Shown: piece by piece, positions 14,791-20,575 of the stretch
Layout: every line of letters begins with the position of its first letter
Position numbering within the stretch: position 1 is the stretch's first letter
From: JACZST01 sp964195155
GTDB lineage: Bacteria > Actinomycetota > Acidimicrobiia > Spongiisociales > UBA5794
NCBI GenBank assembly: GCA_964195155.1
Contig: CAXMOP010000053.1
Location: 1-20,575, forward strand
Direction of reading: 5' to 3'
Length of the DNA: 20,575 nucleotides
Notes under the pieces: generated by a model
Databases searched by the model: none
Told to the model about the DNA's origin: nothing
Seen by the model: only the letters and a program-made list of their open reading frames with translations
Translations under genes and position numbers: made by a program

Positions 14791-15864
14791 CTATTCGAAC
14801 GCCAAGACTTCGAGCACCACGAACTGGCCGGCCTCATACGCCCCCGGCACGTAGTCCAGGACCACCAGGGTCCCTCCTCCGCTGCCGACCATCACCTGCA
14901 CGGAATCTCCTGGCGCCAGTTCCTCAACGACGCGTACGTTGTCTCCAAGAGAAGTGGGGTACTCGCACCCGAAGTACGCCGGTGGCGGGCTCGGATCCTC
15001 CTCATCGGATGCCACATTGCAGCGACTGAGATCGAGCACGCCGTCGACGATGGGAAGCGTTGATGAGCTACCGGAGAAGAGGAAGATGATCACCGGCTTG
15101 TGCGCGACATCGTCGGAATTCACGATCGTGATCTCGATGCCAGAACCCTCGTCCTGGAGGATTCCCCCGGGCTCGACCAGCCACGCCGATGCATCGACGA
15201 AAACCGTCACCGGTGTCACAGCCCCTGGAGGCCCGGAAAACTGAACCGGGCAGCTCAGCTCTGCGTCGATGCCGTTGCTCGTGGCCACAGCTTCCAAGGC
15301 ACCACAGGCATCGACCCATACGACGTACGCCGCAATCACGTCCGGAGGCGGATCAAACTGCAGCGCAAAGTAACCGTCGACGGTTTCGGCCTGGTCGAAG
15401 CCGGCGCGCATGGCCGCCAGATAGGCGCTGCGGCCCGCCACGAGGTCGGCGTGCGCCGTCACAGCTTCGGCGGAGGACTGAAGGGCGGCGATGGCATCAT
15501 GCTCTCCCTGCCAGCAGTCGATGTGGCCACCGACATAGGCCCTGGCATATTCCAGCTGGTCCTCTTCGGTGGGCTCGTCTGGTTGCGCGTCGTTGGCATC
15601 CTGCTCGACCTGCACGACGCAGTCCCCCCAGTCGGCAGTGGTATTGATGACCGCAACCAGATAGTCGTCGAGGGTGGAGCCGGAGGGAGCATCGTCTTCC
15701 TCTTCGGAGGGTTCCGGCTCGACGGCTTGCGTCGTCGTGGTGGGCGTGGTGGGCTCATCCTGCGGCGCGGCGCCGGCATCGGGGGCCGGTTCTGACGATC
15801 CGCAGGCGGCGACGATGAGCGCCATCGCCGCGATGAGGCCAAGCCATCGGTAGTGAGTACTCAT
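14791..15864 (-). CDS. Lipoprotein with C-terminal cupredoxin-like domain, last gene of the sigma-factor operon
   Basis: A 357-residue exported lipoprotein. The signal peptide ends in the lipobox VAAC (Cys21). Residues ~22-60 are a Thr/Pro/Glu-rich linker, typical of actinobacterial surface lipoproteins. Residues ~63-205 are helical with several cysteines (GDCVVQ, HIDCWQ, DACGAL, LSCPVQ) that could form disulfides. Residues ~217-357 are strand-rich and resemble a cupredoxin fold (ITIVNSDDVAHKPVIIF with His255; FGCEYP with Cys300), but the C-terminal His/Met copper ligands are not evident, so copper binding is doubtful. ATG 15864 overlaps the stop of the preceding gene (ATGA) and has GGAGGAG upstream. 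It may be a sensor input or a target of the sigma factor. Confidence 0.78.
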   Translation of the reverse strand: MSTHYRWLGLIAAMALIVAACGSSEPAPDAGAAPQDEPTTPTTTTQAVEPEPSEEEDDAPSGSTLDDYLVAVINTTADWGDCVVQVEQDANDAQPDEPTEEDQLEYARAYVGGHIDCWQGEHDAIAALQSSAEAVTAHADLVAGRSAYLAAMRAGFDQAETVDGYFALQFDPPPDVIAAYVVWVDACGALEAVATSNGIDAELSCPVQFSGPPGAVTPVTVFVDASAWLVEPGGILQDEGSGIEITIVNSDDVAHKPVIIFLFSGSSSTLPIVDGVLDLSRCNVASDEEDPSPPPAYFGCEYPTSLGDNVRVVEELAPGDSVQVMVGSGGGTLVVLDYVPGAYEAGQFVVLEVLAFE

Positions 15865-16463
15865 TGGTCTCCTCCATAGAAAAACGTGATTCGTTGTCCA
15901 ATGTTCACGTCCGAACCGGGGTCGGGATCGAATCCTGCGTCGAGAATCCGCCCGTCGAAGTCATCGATAGCGAATCCGGTCGAGAGTGAGAATCGGCAGG
16001 CGTCGGAGCTCACCGGGGAACCGCCCAGGCGGGCCACCTCGGCCGCACCAATGACGCTGCCCTCTGGCAGCTGGAAGGTCTCGACAATGTTGAGTGACAA
16101 CTCATCGACGAAACGCACCTCCGAGGCGGCCACAAAGATGGTGAAGTCGCCTTCCCCCGAGCAGGTGCCCGTCGCCTCGTCGACGGTGAACTGGCTGAGA
16201 AGAACGATCGAAGCCTCAACCGGCAAAGCGCGCAGCGTCGTCGTTGTTCCCGGCTGATCTGCGGGCGCGATGTCGTCGGACAGCCACCACAAGCCACCGA
16301 GCAGGGCAACGAACAACACGACCGCCGCAGCCACTGCGGCGAACGCCACCCGAGTGTTGCGCTGGCGGCCGCCGAGCTGGCGCAGCCGCTTCGGTGCGTC
16401 TACCTGCTGCTGCACTCGTTGCAGAAGATCGGTCCCGTGCCTGGTGAAGTCGTCGTGGTTCAC
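15861..16463 (-). CDS. Single-pass membrane protein in the anti-sigma factor position
   Basis: A 200-residue protein starting at GTG 16463, which overlaps the sigma-factor stop (GTGA) with AAGGAGGAG just upstream. Residues 1-38 are cytoplasmic and basic (HDDFTRHGTDLLQRV, KRLRQLGGRQR), 39-62 form one membrane helix (FAAVAAAVVLFVALLGGLWWL) and the remainder is outside, after a Thr-rich linker. The outer domain has two cysteines (GTCSG, DACRF) that could pair. Position and topology suggest an anti-sigma factor or sigma-factor regulator. However, the zinc anti-sigma motif HxxxCxxC is absent and the cytoplasmic part is very short, so this is inference from context. Frames extending the start into the sigma gene are spurious. 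Confidence 0.72.
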   Translation of the reverse strand: MNHDDFTRHGTDLLQRVQQQVDAPKRLRQLGGRQRNTRVAFAAVAAAVVLFVALLGGLWWLSDDIAPADQPGTTTTLRALPVEASIVLLSQFTVDEATGTCSGEGDFTIFVAASEVRFVDELSLNIVETFQLPEGSVIGAAEVARLGGSPVSSDACRFSLSTGFAIDDFDGRILDAGFDPDPGSDVNIGQRITFFYGGDQ

Positions 16464-16981
16464 GCCTCTCCTCCTTCGCCAAGGGCGGCGGTCACGGTGT
16501 CGCGGCCACGTTGGAGATGGGTGCGGACGGTGCTCTCTGCGACGTCGAGCACCTCGGAGATCTCGCTGATGGAAAGCCCGTCGACGTAGTGCAACACGAT
16601 GGCCTCGCGTTGGCGCCTCGGCAGCATCCGGACCTGGTCCCAGAAGGCCCCCTCGATATCGCCGTGGGCCTCGAGCGGGGTGCGCTGTCCCACCGCGGCC
16701 AGAGCGAGCGCCTTGGCTTCGGAGATCCGACGCCGAGCCTCCGAAGTGGCGAGGTTGATCGTCACCCGGCGCAACCACGCCCCCGGCTTCTCGTAGGTGG
16801 CGATCTTGCTCCAGTTGTTGTAGGCCCGCATCAGGGCCTCCTGAGCCAGCTCCTCGGCAGCCCACCGGCTCCCGGACAATCCGTAGGCGACGGCGACCAT
16901 GCGCGGGAACTCCCGCAAATAGAAGTCGTCGTAGTCCGCAACGGCACGGACGACCTGGGGTTCATCGCTCCGGCCGGCCAT
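16460..16981 (-). CDS. ECF-type RNA polymerase sigma factor (SigE-like family)
   Basis: A 173-residue sigma-70 family member that directs RNA polymerase to a specific regulon. Region 2 spans residues ~17-85 (DYDDFYLREFPRMVAVAYGL, AEELAQEALMRAY, WLRRVTINLA) and region 4 spans ~112-166 (LPRRQREAIVLHYVDGLSISEIS, then the helix-turn-helix VAESTVRTHLQRGR). Region 3 is missing, as expected for an ECF factor. ATG 16981 gives normal family length; ATG 17011 or GTG 17026 are possible longer starts, and none has a strong ribosome site. It leads a three-gene operon whose members overlap by 4 bp, and is divergent from the nitrobindin-like gene. The regulated genes are unknown; autoregulation from the 17027-17231 region would be typical. 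Confidence 0.9.
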   Translation of the reverse strand: MAGRSDEPQVVRAVADYDDFYLREFPRMVAVAYGLSGSRWAAEELAQEALMRAYNNWSKIATYEKPGAWLRRVTINLATSEARRRISEAKALALAAVGQRTPLEAHGDIEGAFWDQVRMLPRRQREAIVLHYVDGLSISEISEVLDVAESTVRTHLQRGRDTVTAALGEGGEA

Positions 16982-17219
16982 GGGCCGTCTCAGGTTCCTC
17001 TCTGCCCTCATACTGTGAAGACACACGAACGAACGCGTCGGATGTCTACCCGAACCTACCGATTCAGCCGAGAGGTGGCGCGTATGCCGTCACCGCGAAA
17101 ACCTCGGTCGTCTGCTCACGGCAAAGGAAGCCGGTTGCGAGTATGCCTCCCACCACCTCTTGATACAGCGCCGAGGCGATCGCGGTCGCTGTCATGCTCG
17201 ATGACGCTATTCACCGGAG

Positions 17220-17225
17220 TAGCGT
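17220..17225 (+). promoter_or_regulatory. TANNNT -10 box for a leaderless nitrobindin-like gene
   Basis: TAGCGT ends 6 nt before the GTG at 17232, so transcription would begin at or very near the start codon, as in the leaderless mRNAs common in actinobacteria. There is no good Shine-Dalgarno (GGAG is 12 nt away). A perfect inverted repeat, GTCAT-N5-ATGAC at 17191-17205, lies where the -35 region would be and may be an operator. Confidence 0.4.
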
Positions 17226-17231
17226 GCCGAC

Positions 17232-17711
17232 GTGGAAGCACGAACGGCGTGGACCGCTCTCAGCACATTGGTCGGCACCTGGGAGGGAAGCGGCACGATC
17301 GAGTTCCCGACGCTCGAGACAATGCCATACCGCGAAGTCCTCGAAATCCGCGAGGGCACCGCGGGAGGCTTCCTGCACTATCTGCAGCAGACGTGGCGCC
17401 GGCTTGACGGCGACGATGTCGGCTCTCATGTCGAGACCGGGTTCATCGAGCTCGCCGATGACGCAACGCTGCGCGTGATGAACGCCCAGGGAACCGATCG
17501 GGTCGAGAGCCTGCGCGGCGAGATCTCCAACGCCGGAGGCCGCGTTTCGATCGAGCTCACCAGCGTCGCCATCGCCGGCGATGACCGCATGATTCGGACC
17601 TGGAGGAGCCTCCGAGTAGACGGAGACGATCTGGCCTACACGATGGGGATGGCAACGACGGCAGTGCCCCAAGGGGCACTCCACCTCGCGGCGAGGCTGT
17701 CCCGCCGATAG
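17232..17711 (+). CDS. Nitrobindin-like heme-binding beta-barrel protein (FABP/THAP4 family)
   Basis: A 159-residue soluble protein. The family motif GxWxGxG appears as LVGTWEGSGTIEFPT near residues 13-27, followed by YREVLEI, HYLQQTW, HVETGFIEL and a C-terminal LHLAARLSR with His151 in the place of the proximal heme ligand. Nitrobindins are ten-stranded barrels that bind ferric heme and handle nitric oxide or peroxynitrite; the final His makes heme binding plausible here. The GTG at 17232 is chosen because the barrel begins 13 residues later and no other start fits. The gene is divergent from the sigma-factor operon and followed by a 120-bp gap with two small hairpins. Confidence 0.85.
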   Translation: MEARTAWTALSTLVGTWEGSGTIEFPTLETMPYREVLEIREGTAGGFLHYLQQTWRRLDGDDVGSHVETGFIELADDATLRVMNAQGTDRVESLRGEISNAGGRVSIELTSVAIAGDDRMIRTWRSLRVDGDDLAYTMGMATTAVPQGALHLAARLSRR

Positions 17712-17753
17712 GCCATGGTTGTTTGGGGCCTTGCAGTGCGCTCGGCGCCAAAT

Positions 17754-17794
17754 GCGGGCGGTCCCCGCTCCAAAGCGAAGCAACTCGGGGTTCG
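17754..17794 (+). other. Two tandem small hairpins between the nitrobindin-like and hydrolase genes
   Basis: GCGGG/CCCGC (17754-17768, 5-nt loop) is followed by GCGAA/TTCGC (17774-17794, 11-nt loop). Neither has a T-tract. They could end the upstream transcript or protect its 3' end, or be chance in GC-rich DNA. Confidence 0.25.
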
Positions 17795-17821
17795 CAAATG
17801 CTTGATTGGGTCGCTCCAAGG

Positions 17822-17827
17822 TACGCT
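17822..17827 (+). promoter_or_regulatory. TANNNT -10 box for a leaderless hydrolase gene
   Basis: TACGCT followed by CGGCACC and the GTG at 17835 puts the expected transcription start at the start codon. The arrangement resembles TATCTT-CGGCGCTC-ATG before the cyclase gene. No matching -35 box at 16-18 nt spacing is evident. Confidence 0.35.
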
Positions 17828-17834
17828 CGGCACC

Positions 17835-18410
17835 GTGCAAGAAGTCGATCTTGGTATCAGCCGGGGACAGTTGTTTCCTGGTGACCCAAAACGCGTCGCC
17901 GTGCTACTACCCGGGGCCGGATACCTCCCGGCGGCGCCCTTGCTCTGGTTCGCCAGAGAAGCGCTCCAGACCGATGGCTGGACGGTGCTTCAGGTCTGGG
18001 ACGAATGGGACCGCGCCGAAGACGCCGCCCGCTGGGTCACCGACCGATACGACGCTGCAATCACGTTCATCGGTGCCGTCCCAACCCGCTTGATCGTGGC
18101 CAAGTCGCTGACCACACTCGCCATCCCGGACTCGGCCGACCAGGGAATCCCCGGGGTATGGCTCACTCCGCTGCTCGCCGAAGCGAAAGTGCGCACGACG
18201 CTTGAAGCGTCGACCGTCCCGACGTTGCTGATTGGGGGGACGGCCGATGCCACGTGGGACACCGAGCTCGTCCATGTGTTGGAGACGGCCGAGGCACTGG
18301 AGATCGAGGGAGCGGATCACAGCCTGCAGTTCCCAGGGGACCCGAGGAGCTCCATCGACGCCTTGATGGTGATCACCGATCGGATCCGGGGTTTCGCCGA
18401 AAAGCTGTAG
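17835..18410 (+). CDS. Alpha/beta hydrolase family protein
   Basis: A 191-residue small alpha/beta hydrolase. VAVLLPGAGYLPAAP (residues 21-35) supplies the first strand and oxyanion loop, Ser91 in LIVAKSLTTLA is at the nucleophile elbow, Asp138 (GGTADATW) and His162 (GADHSLQ) complete a triad. The elbow is A-K-S-L-T rather than the usual G-x-S-x-G, which makes the substrate and even activity uncertain. There is no signal peptide, so it is cytosolic. I chose GTG 17835 because the preceding 40 codons (to ATG 17715) look non-coding and contain the hairpins. It is 24 bp before the cyclase gene in the same direction. The exact reaction is unknown. Confidence 0.78.
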   Translation: MQEVDLGISRGQLFPGDPKRVAVLLPGAGYLPAAPLLWFAREALQTDGWTVLQVWDEWDRAEDAARWVTDRYDAAITFIGAVPTRLIVAKSLTTLAIPDSADQGIPGVWLTPLLAEAKVRTTLEASTVPTLLIGGTADATWDTELVHVLETAEALEIEGADHSLQFPGDPRSSIDALMVITDRIRGFAEKL

Positions 18411-18420
18411 AGACTCTCGC

Positions 18421-18426
18421 TATCTT
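18421..18426 (+). promoter_or_regulatory. TANNNT -10 box for a leaderless cyclase gene
   Basis: TATCTT lies 8 nt before ATG 18435, and no Shine-Dalgarno sequence precedes this start. That is the spacing expected if transcription begins at the start codon. Read-through from the hydrolase gene is also possible because the gap is only 24 bp. Confidence 0.4.
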
Positions 18427-18434
18427 CGGCGCTC

Positions 18435-20183
18435 ATGGTTAACCGACGCCTTGCGGCAATCGCGGTCATCGACGTCGTGGGGTACTCGACGATGATGGCC
18501 GAGGACGAAGAAGGGACCCACGCCGCCTTCAAGGCCCATCGCAACGACATCGATCCGATTCTCCTCAACCACGGCTGCCGGATCGTCAAAGGCACCGGCG
18601 ATGGTTACCTGGTCGAGGTCTCGTCGGTGGTCGAAGCCCTCCAGGCTGCTGTTGAGATCCAGGAACTCATGGCAGAGCGGAACGCTTCCGTCTCGGAGAC
18701 CCGGGCCATGGAGCTGCGCATCGGGATCAACCTCGGCGACATCATCTTCGAGGACGATGGTGACGTCTATGGCGACGGCGTCAACGTAGCGGCCAGGCTG
18801 GAGGGACTGGCCGATCCCGGCGGAATTTGTGTCTCCGAGTCCGTCCGCCACCAGGTCGGCAACCGGCTCGACGTCAGGTTCGAAGACCTGGGCGACGTCC
18901 CGGTGAAGAACATCCCGGATCCGGTCCATGCCTGGCGGGTGACGCTCGACGGCCACACCGCACCAAGGCCCGCGCCGGCCGCAACCGGCTCATACCGGCT
19001 CGCGGCGATCGCGGTCCTCCCGTTCGACAACATGAGCGAGAGCGACGAGGACGAGTACCTGACCGATGGCATCACCGAAGATCTCATCACCGCCCTTGCC
19101 CGCTATCCAGACCTGCAGGTGCTGGCAAGAAACTCGACCTTTGCCTACAAGGGTCAAGCGAAGGATGTACGGCGCATCGCCAGAGAGCTCGACGCCACCC
19201 ACGTGGTGGAGGGCAGCGTGCGCCGCTCTGGAGACCGGATCCGCGTCACCGCCCAGCTCATCGAGGCCGAGTCCGGGCACCATGTGTGGGCGGAGCGCTT
19301 CGATCGTGAGCTGAGCGATGTGTTCGCGCTCCAGGACGAGATCGTTCACGAGATCGCCGGGAGGGTTCATCCGGCCTTGGACCGCGCCGAGGGCGAGAAA
19401 CGCCCGGACCGCCCCCAGGAGCTCGATGTCTGGGATCTGTTCATCCGAGGGCGCTGGCACTTCAACGGCGGCACGAAAGACGAGCTGATGGAGGCAATCC
19501 CGCTCTTTGAGGCAGCCGTCGAACGGGACTCCACCTTCGTCGACGCCTACACCTTCCTCGGCGCCACCTGGTTCGAGCTGTTCATCCAGCGATGGCGGGT
19601 AGAGGGCCGAAAACCGATCGACGAGCTCGCCGAAGTGGCCGAGACGCTATATCGGATCGCCCCCGGGGAGGGCGCCGCAGCCGGCATGCTGGCAATGGTC
19701 AGAGCGAACGCCGGGGATTTCGACCAAGCTTCTCATCTGGCCCGCAACGCTGTGGAGCTCGCCCCGAACCAAGCCATGGTGGTCTTGTGGGCGGGGGGCG
19801 CCTGGGTTCGCACGGCCGACTTCACCGACGCCGTGGAATGGCTGAGCCGTGGATGGCGAGGGGCCGAGCATGAACCGTGGCGCCATGTCATCGCCACCAA
19901 CCTCGCCTTTGCCCACTACCTCGAAGGCCGTTACGACGCCGCGTTGGCCTGGGGCCTTCAAGGAACATCGGCGGGCCCTGAAAGCCTGCAGGCATGGGCG
20001 ATCACCGCGGCAACGTTGGGGCAGCTTGGCCGGCCCGACGACGCCAGGCCCTACATCGGATTCATGATGGCGAATCGACCCGACCTGACCGTTGAGCAGT
20101 TCGCCCGCAATCTGCGCTGGCGGCGCCAGGACGACATGGACCACTACTTCAACGGGCTGCGCAAGGCGGGGCTGCCATCGTGA
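18435..20183 (+). CDS. Class III adenylate/guanylate cyclase fused to TolB-like and TPR domains
   Basis: A 582-residue cytoplasmic signalling enzyme with no membrane segment. Residues ~4-170 are the cyclase homology domain with every key residue present: metal-binding Asp13 (VIDVVGYS) and Asp56 (KGTGDG), base-selecting Lys52 and Asp114 (YGDGVN), and transition-state Asn117 and Arg121 (VNVAAR). The Lys/Asp pair favours ATP, hence cAMP. Residues ~188-316 match the TolB_N/FlgO-like domain seen in such fusions (AIAVLPFDNMS, YLTDGITEDLITALAR, VVEGSVRRSGDRIRVTAQLI, HVWAERFDRELSDVFALQDEI). Residues ~330-580 are helical TPR-like repeats. Class III cyclases act as dimers; the TPR region may sense a partner. 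The start is ATG 18435. Its stop overlaps the MaoC start (GTGA). Confidence 0.9.
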   Translation: MVNRRLAAIAVIDVVGYSTMMAEDEEGTHAAFKAHRNDIDPILLNHGCRIVKGTGDGYLVEVSSVVEALQAAVEIQELMAERNASVSETRAMELRIGINLGDIIFEDDGDVYGDGVNVAARLEGLADPGGICVSESVRHQVGNRLDVRFEDLGDVPVKNIPDPVHAWRVTLDGHTAPRPAPAATGSYRLAAIAVLPFDNMSESDEDEYLTDGITEDLITALARYPDLQVLARNSTFAYKGQAKDVRRIARELDATHVVEGSVRRSGDRIRVTAQLIEAESGHHVWAERFDRELSDVFALQDEIVHEIAGRVHPALDRAEGEKRPDRPQELDVWDLFIRGRWHFNGGTKDELMEAIPLFEAAVERDSTFVDAYTFLGATWFELFIQRWRVEGRKPIDELAEVAETLYRIAPGEGAAAGMLAMVRANAGDFDQASHLARNAVELAPNQAMVVLWAGGAWVRTADFTDAVEWLSRGWRGAEHEPWRHVIATNLAFAHYLEGRYDAALAWGLQGTSAGPESLQAWAITAATLGQLGRPDDARPYIGFMMANRPDLTVEQFARNLRWRRQDDMDHYFNGLRKAGLPS

Positions 20184-20575
20184 GCGCGATCGAGGTCGGT
20201 CAGACGGCGCACCGGACCCGTCGAGTAACCGCTCACGACATCGAACTGTTCTCCGAGCTCACCGGGGATCGCAATCCGCTCCACTACGACGAAGAGCTGG
20301 CGTCGGCAAGCCAGTTCGCGGGCATCATCGTCCAGGGCGGCGTGACCTCCGGCCTCCTCAACGCGGTGGTCGCCGAAGATCTGCCGGGTCCCGGGAGCGT
20401 GTTTCTCCATGTCGATTGGGATTTCACCGCGCCCGTGCGACCAGGCGATGAGATCACTGCCGAGGTCGAGGTGCTCGAGGTGCGGCCCGACAAGCCGATC
20501 ACGACATTGCGCACCACCATCACCAATCAGGACGGCACCGTGGTGCTCGAGGGAACGGCCCTGGTGTACACGGTC
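20180..20575 (+). CDS. MaoC-like dehydratase/hydratase, cut by the window end
   Basis: The first 132 residues of a hot-dog-fold protein. The motif FSELTGDRNPLHYDEELA near residues 23-40 is the MaoC/R-specific hydratase signature, with Asp30, Asn32 and His35 in the positions of the catalytic and supporting residues of (R)-hydratases, followed by the GGVTSGLL helix, HVDWDFTAPVRPGD and a final strand with LEGTALVYTV. Such enzymes add water to trans-2-enoyl-CoA in fatty-acid or polyhydroxyalkanoate metabolism. The GTG at 20180 overlaps the cyclase stop (GTGA), so the two are translationally coupled. No stop is reached; single-domain family members are about 140-150 residues, so little is missing. 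Confidence 0.87.
   Translation, partial: MSAIEVGQTAHRTRRVTAHDIELFSELTGDRNPLHYDEELASASQFAGIIVQGGVTSGLLNAVVAEDLPGPGSVFLHVDWDFTAPVRPGDEITAEVEVLEVRPDKPITTLRTTITNQDGTVVLEGTALVYTV

Noticed and set aside
15100..15795. Plus-strand open frame opposite the cupredoxin-like lipoprotein
   Set aside because: It is Gly/Arg-rich antisense of a gene with a clear signal peptide and lipobox.
16511..17407. Plus-strand open frame of 298 codons across the sigma-factor gene
   Set aside because: It is antisense to conserved sigma regions 2 and 4 and then overlaps the nitrobindin-like gene out of frame.
17738..17834. Similar segments containing GCTCGGC and CAAATGC before the hydrolase gene, considered as a repeat pair
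   Set aside because: The matches are short and need gaps; not convincing beyond the shared sequence near the proposed -10 box.
1..20575. tRNA genes, CRISPR arrays, toxin-antitoxin or defence genes
   Set aside because: I looked in each gap between genes and found no cloverleaf-like sequence, regularly spaced repeats or matching gene pairs.

Overview
The window is GC-rich, dense chromosomal DNA from an actinobacterium. The evidence is a ClpS adaptor gene coupled to a DUF2017 gene (an actinobacterial pairing), frequent GTG starts, many GTGA/ATGA start-stop overlaps, several starts that look leaderless, and Thr/Glu-rich lipoproteins. The class Acidimicrobiia is a reasonable guess from gene style, but no marker gene here proves it. 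There is no rRNA, tRNA, CRISPR array, prophage or intact transposase.

Layout. 1-1075: minus-strand clpS and DUF2017 gene, with two copies of a 17-bp repeat downstream. 1446-2375: an atypical NAD-dependent epimerase-like gene. 2540-3860: a decaying block, in which a membrane-protein gene with a probable 1-bp frameshift near its start runs into a 5'-truncated, frameshifted TolB-type beta-propeller remnant. 3924-8089: ordinary metabolic and membrane genes, namely a YgjV/GNAT-like fusion, an SDR oxidoreductase and a minus-strand run of a methyltransferase, a six-helix membrane protein and a YrdB-like protein. 8424-12554: a secreted protein, a large phosphoenolpyruvate synthase behind a good sigma-70-type promoter, and a small lipoprotein. 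12551-12667: a MITE-like element with 20-bp inverted ends at CTAG. 12729-14782: a 49-residue small gene translationally coupled to an S9 prolyl-oligopeptidase. 14791-16981 (minus): an ECF sigma factor, a single-pass membrane protein in the anti-sigma position and a lipoprotein with a cupredoxin-like end, all coupled by 4-bp overlaps. 17232-20575: a nitrobindin-like protein, an alpha/beta hydrolase, a class III nucleotide cyclase fused to TolB-like and TPR domains, and a MaoC hydratase cut by the window end.

How the genes fit together. Three units look like functional modules. The sigma, membrane-regulator and lipoprotein operon reads as an envelope-signalling device whose regulator lacks the usual zinc anti-sigma motif. 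The 49-residue protein and the S9 peptidase share a transcript. The three plus-strand genes from 17232 each have a TANNNT box 6-8 nt before the start codon and no Shine-Dalgarno sequence, which suggests separate leaderless promoters, while the MaoC gene is coupled to the cyclase.

The most unusual signals are a short motif (core ATATGCGCTA) found only between genes in the first 9 kb, the MITE-like element touching a stop codon, the non-canonical sigma-factor operon, and the chimeric decaying locus. I saw nothing that I could firmly call a new defence or mobile system.
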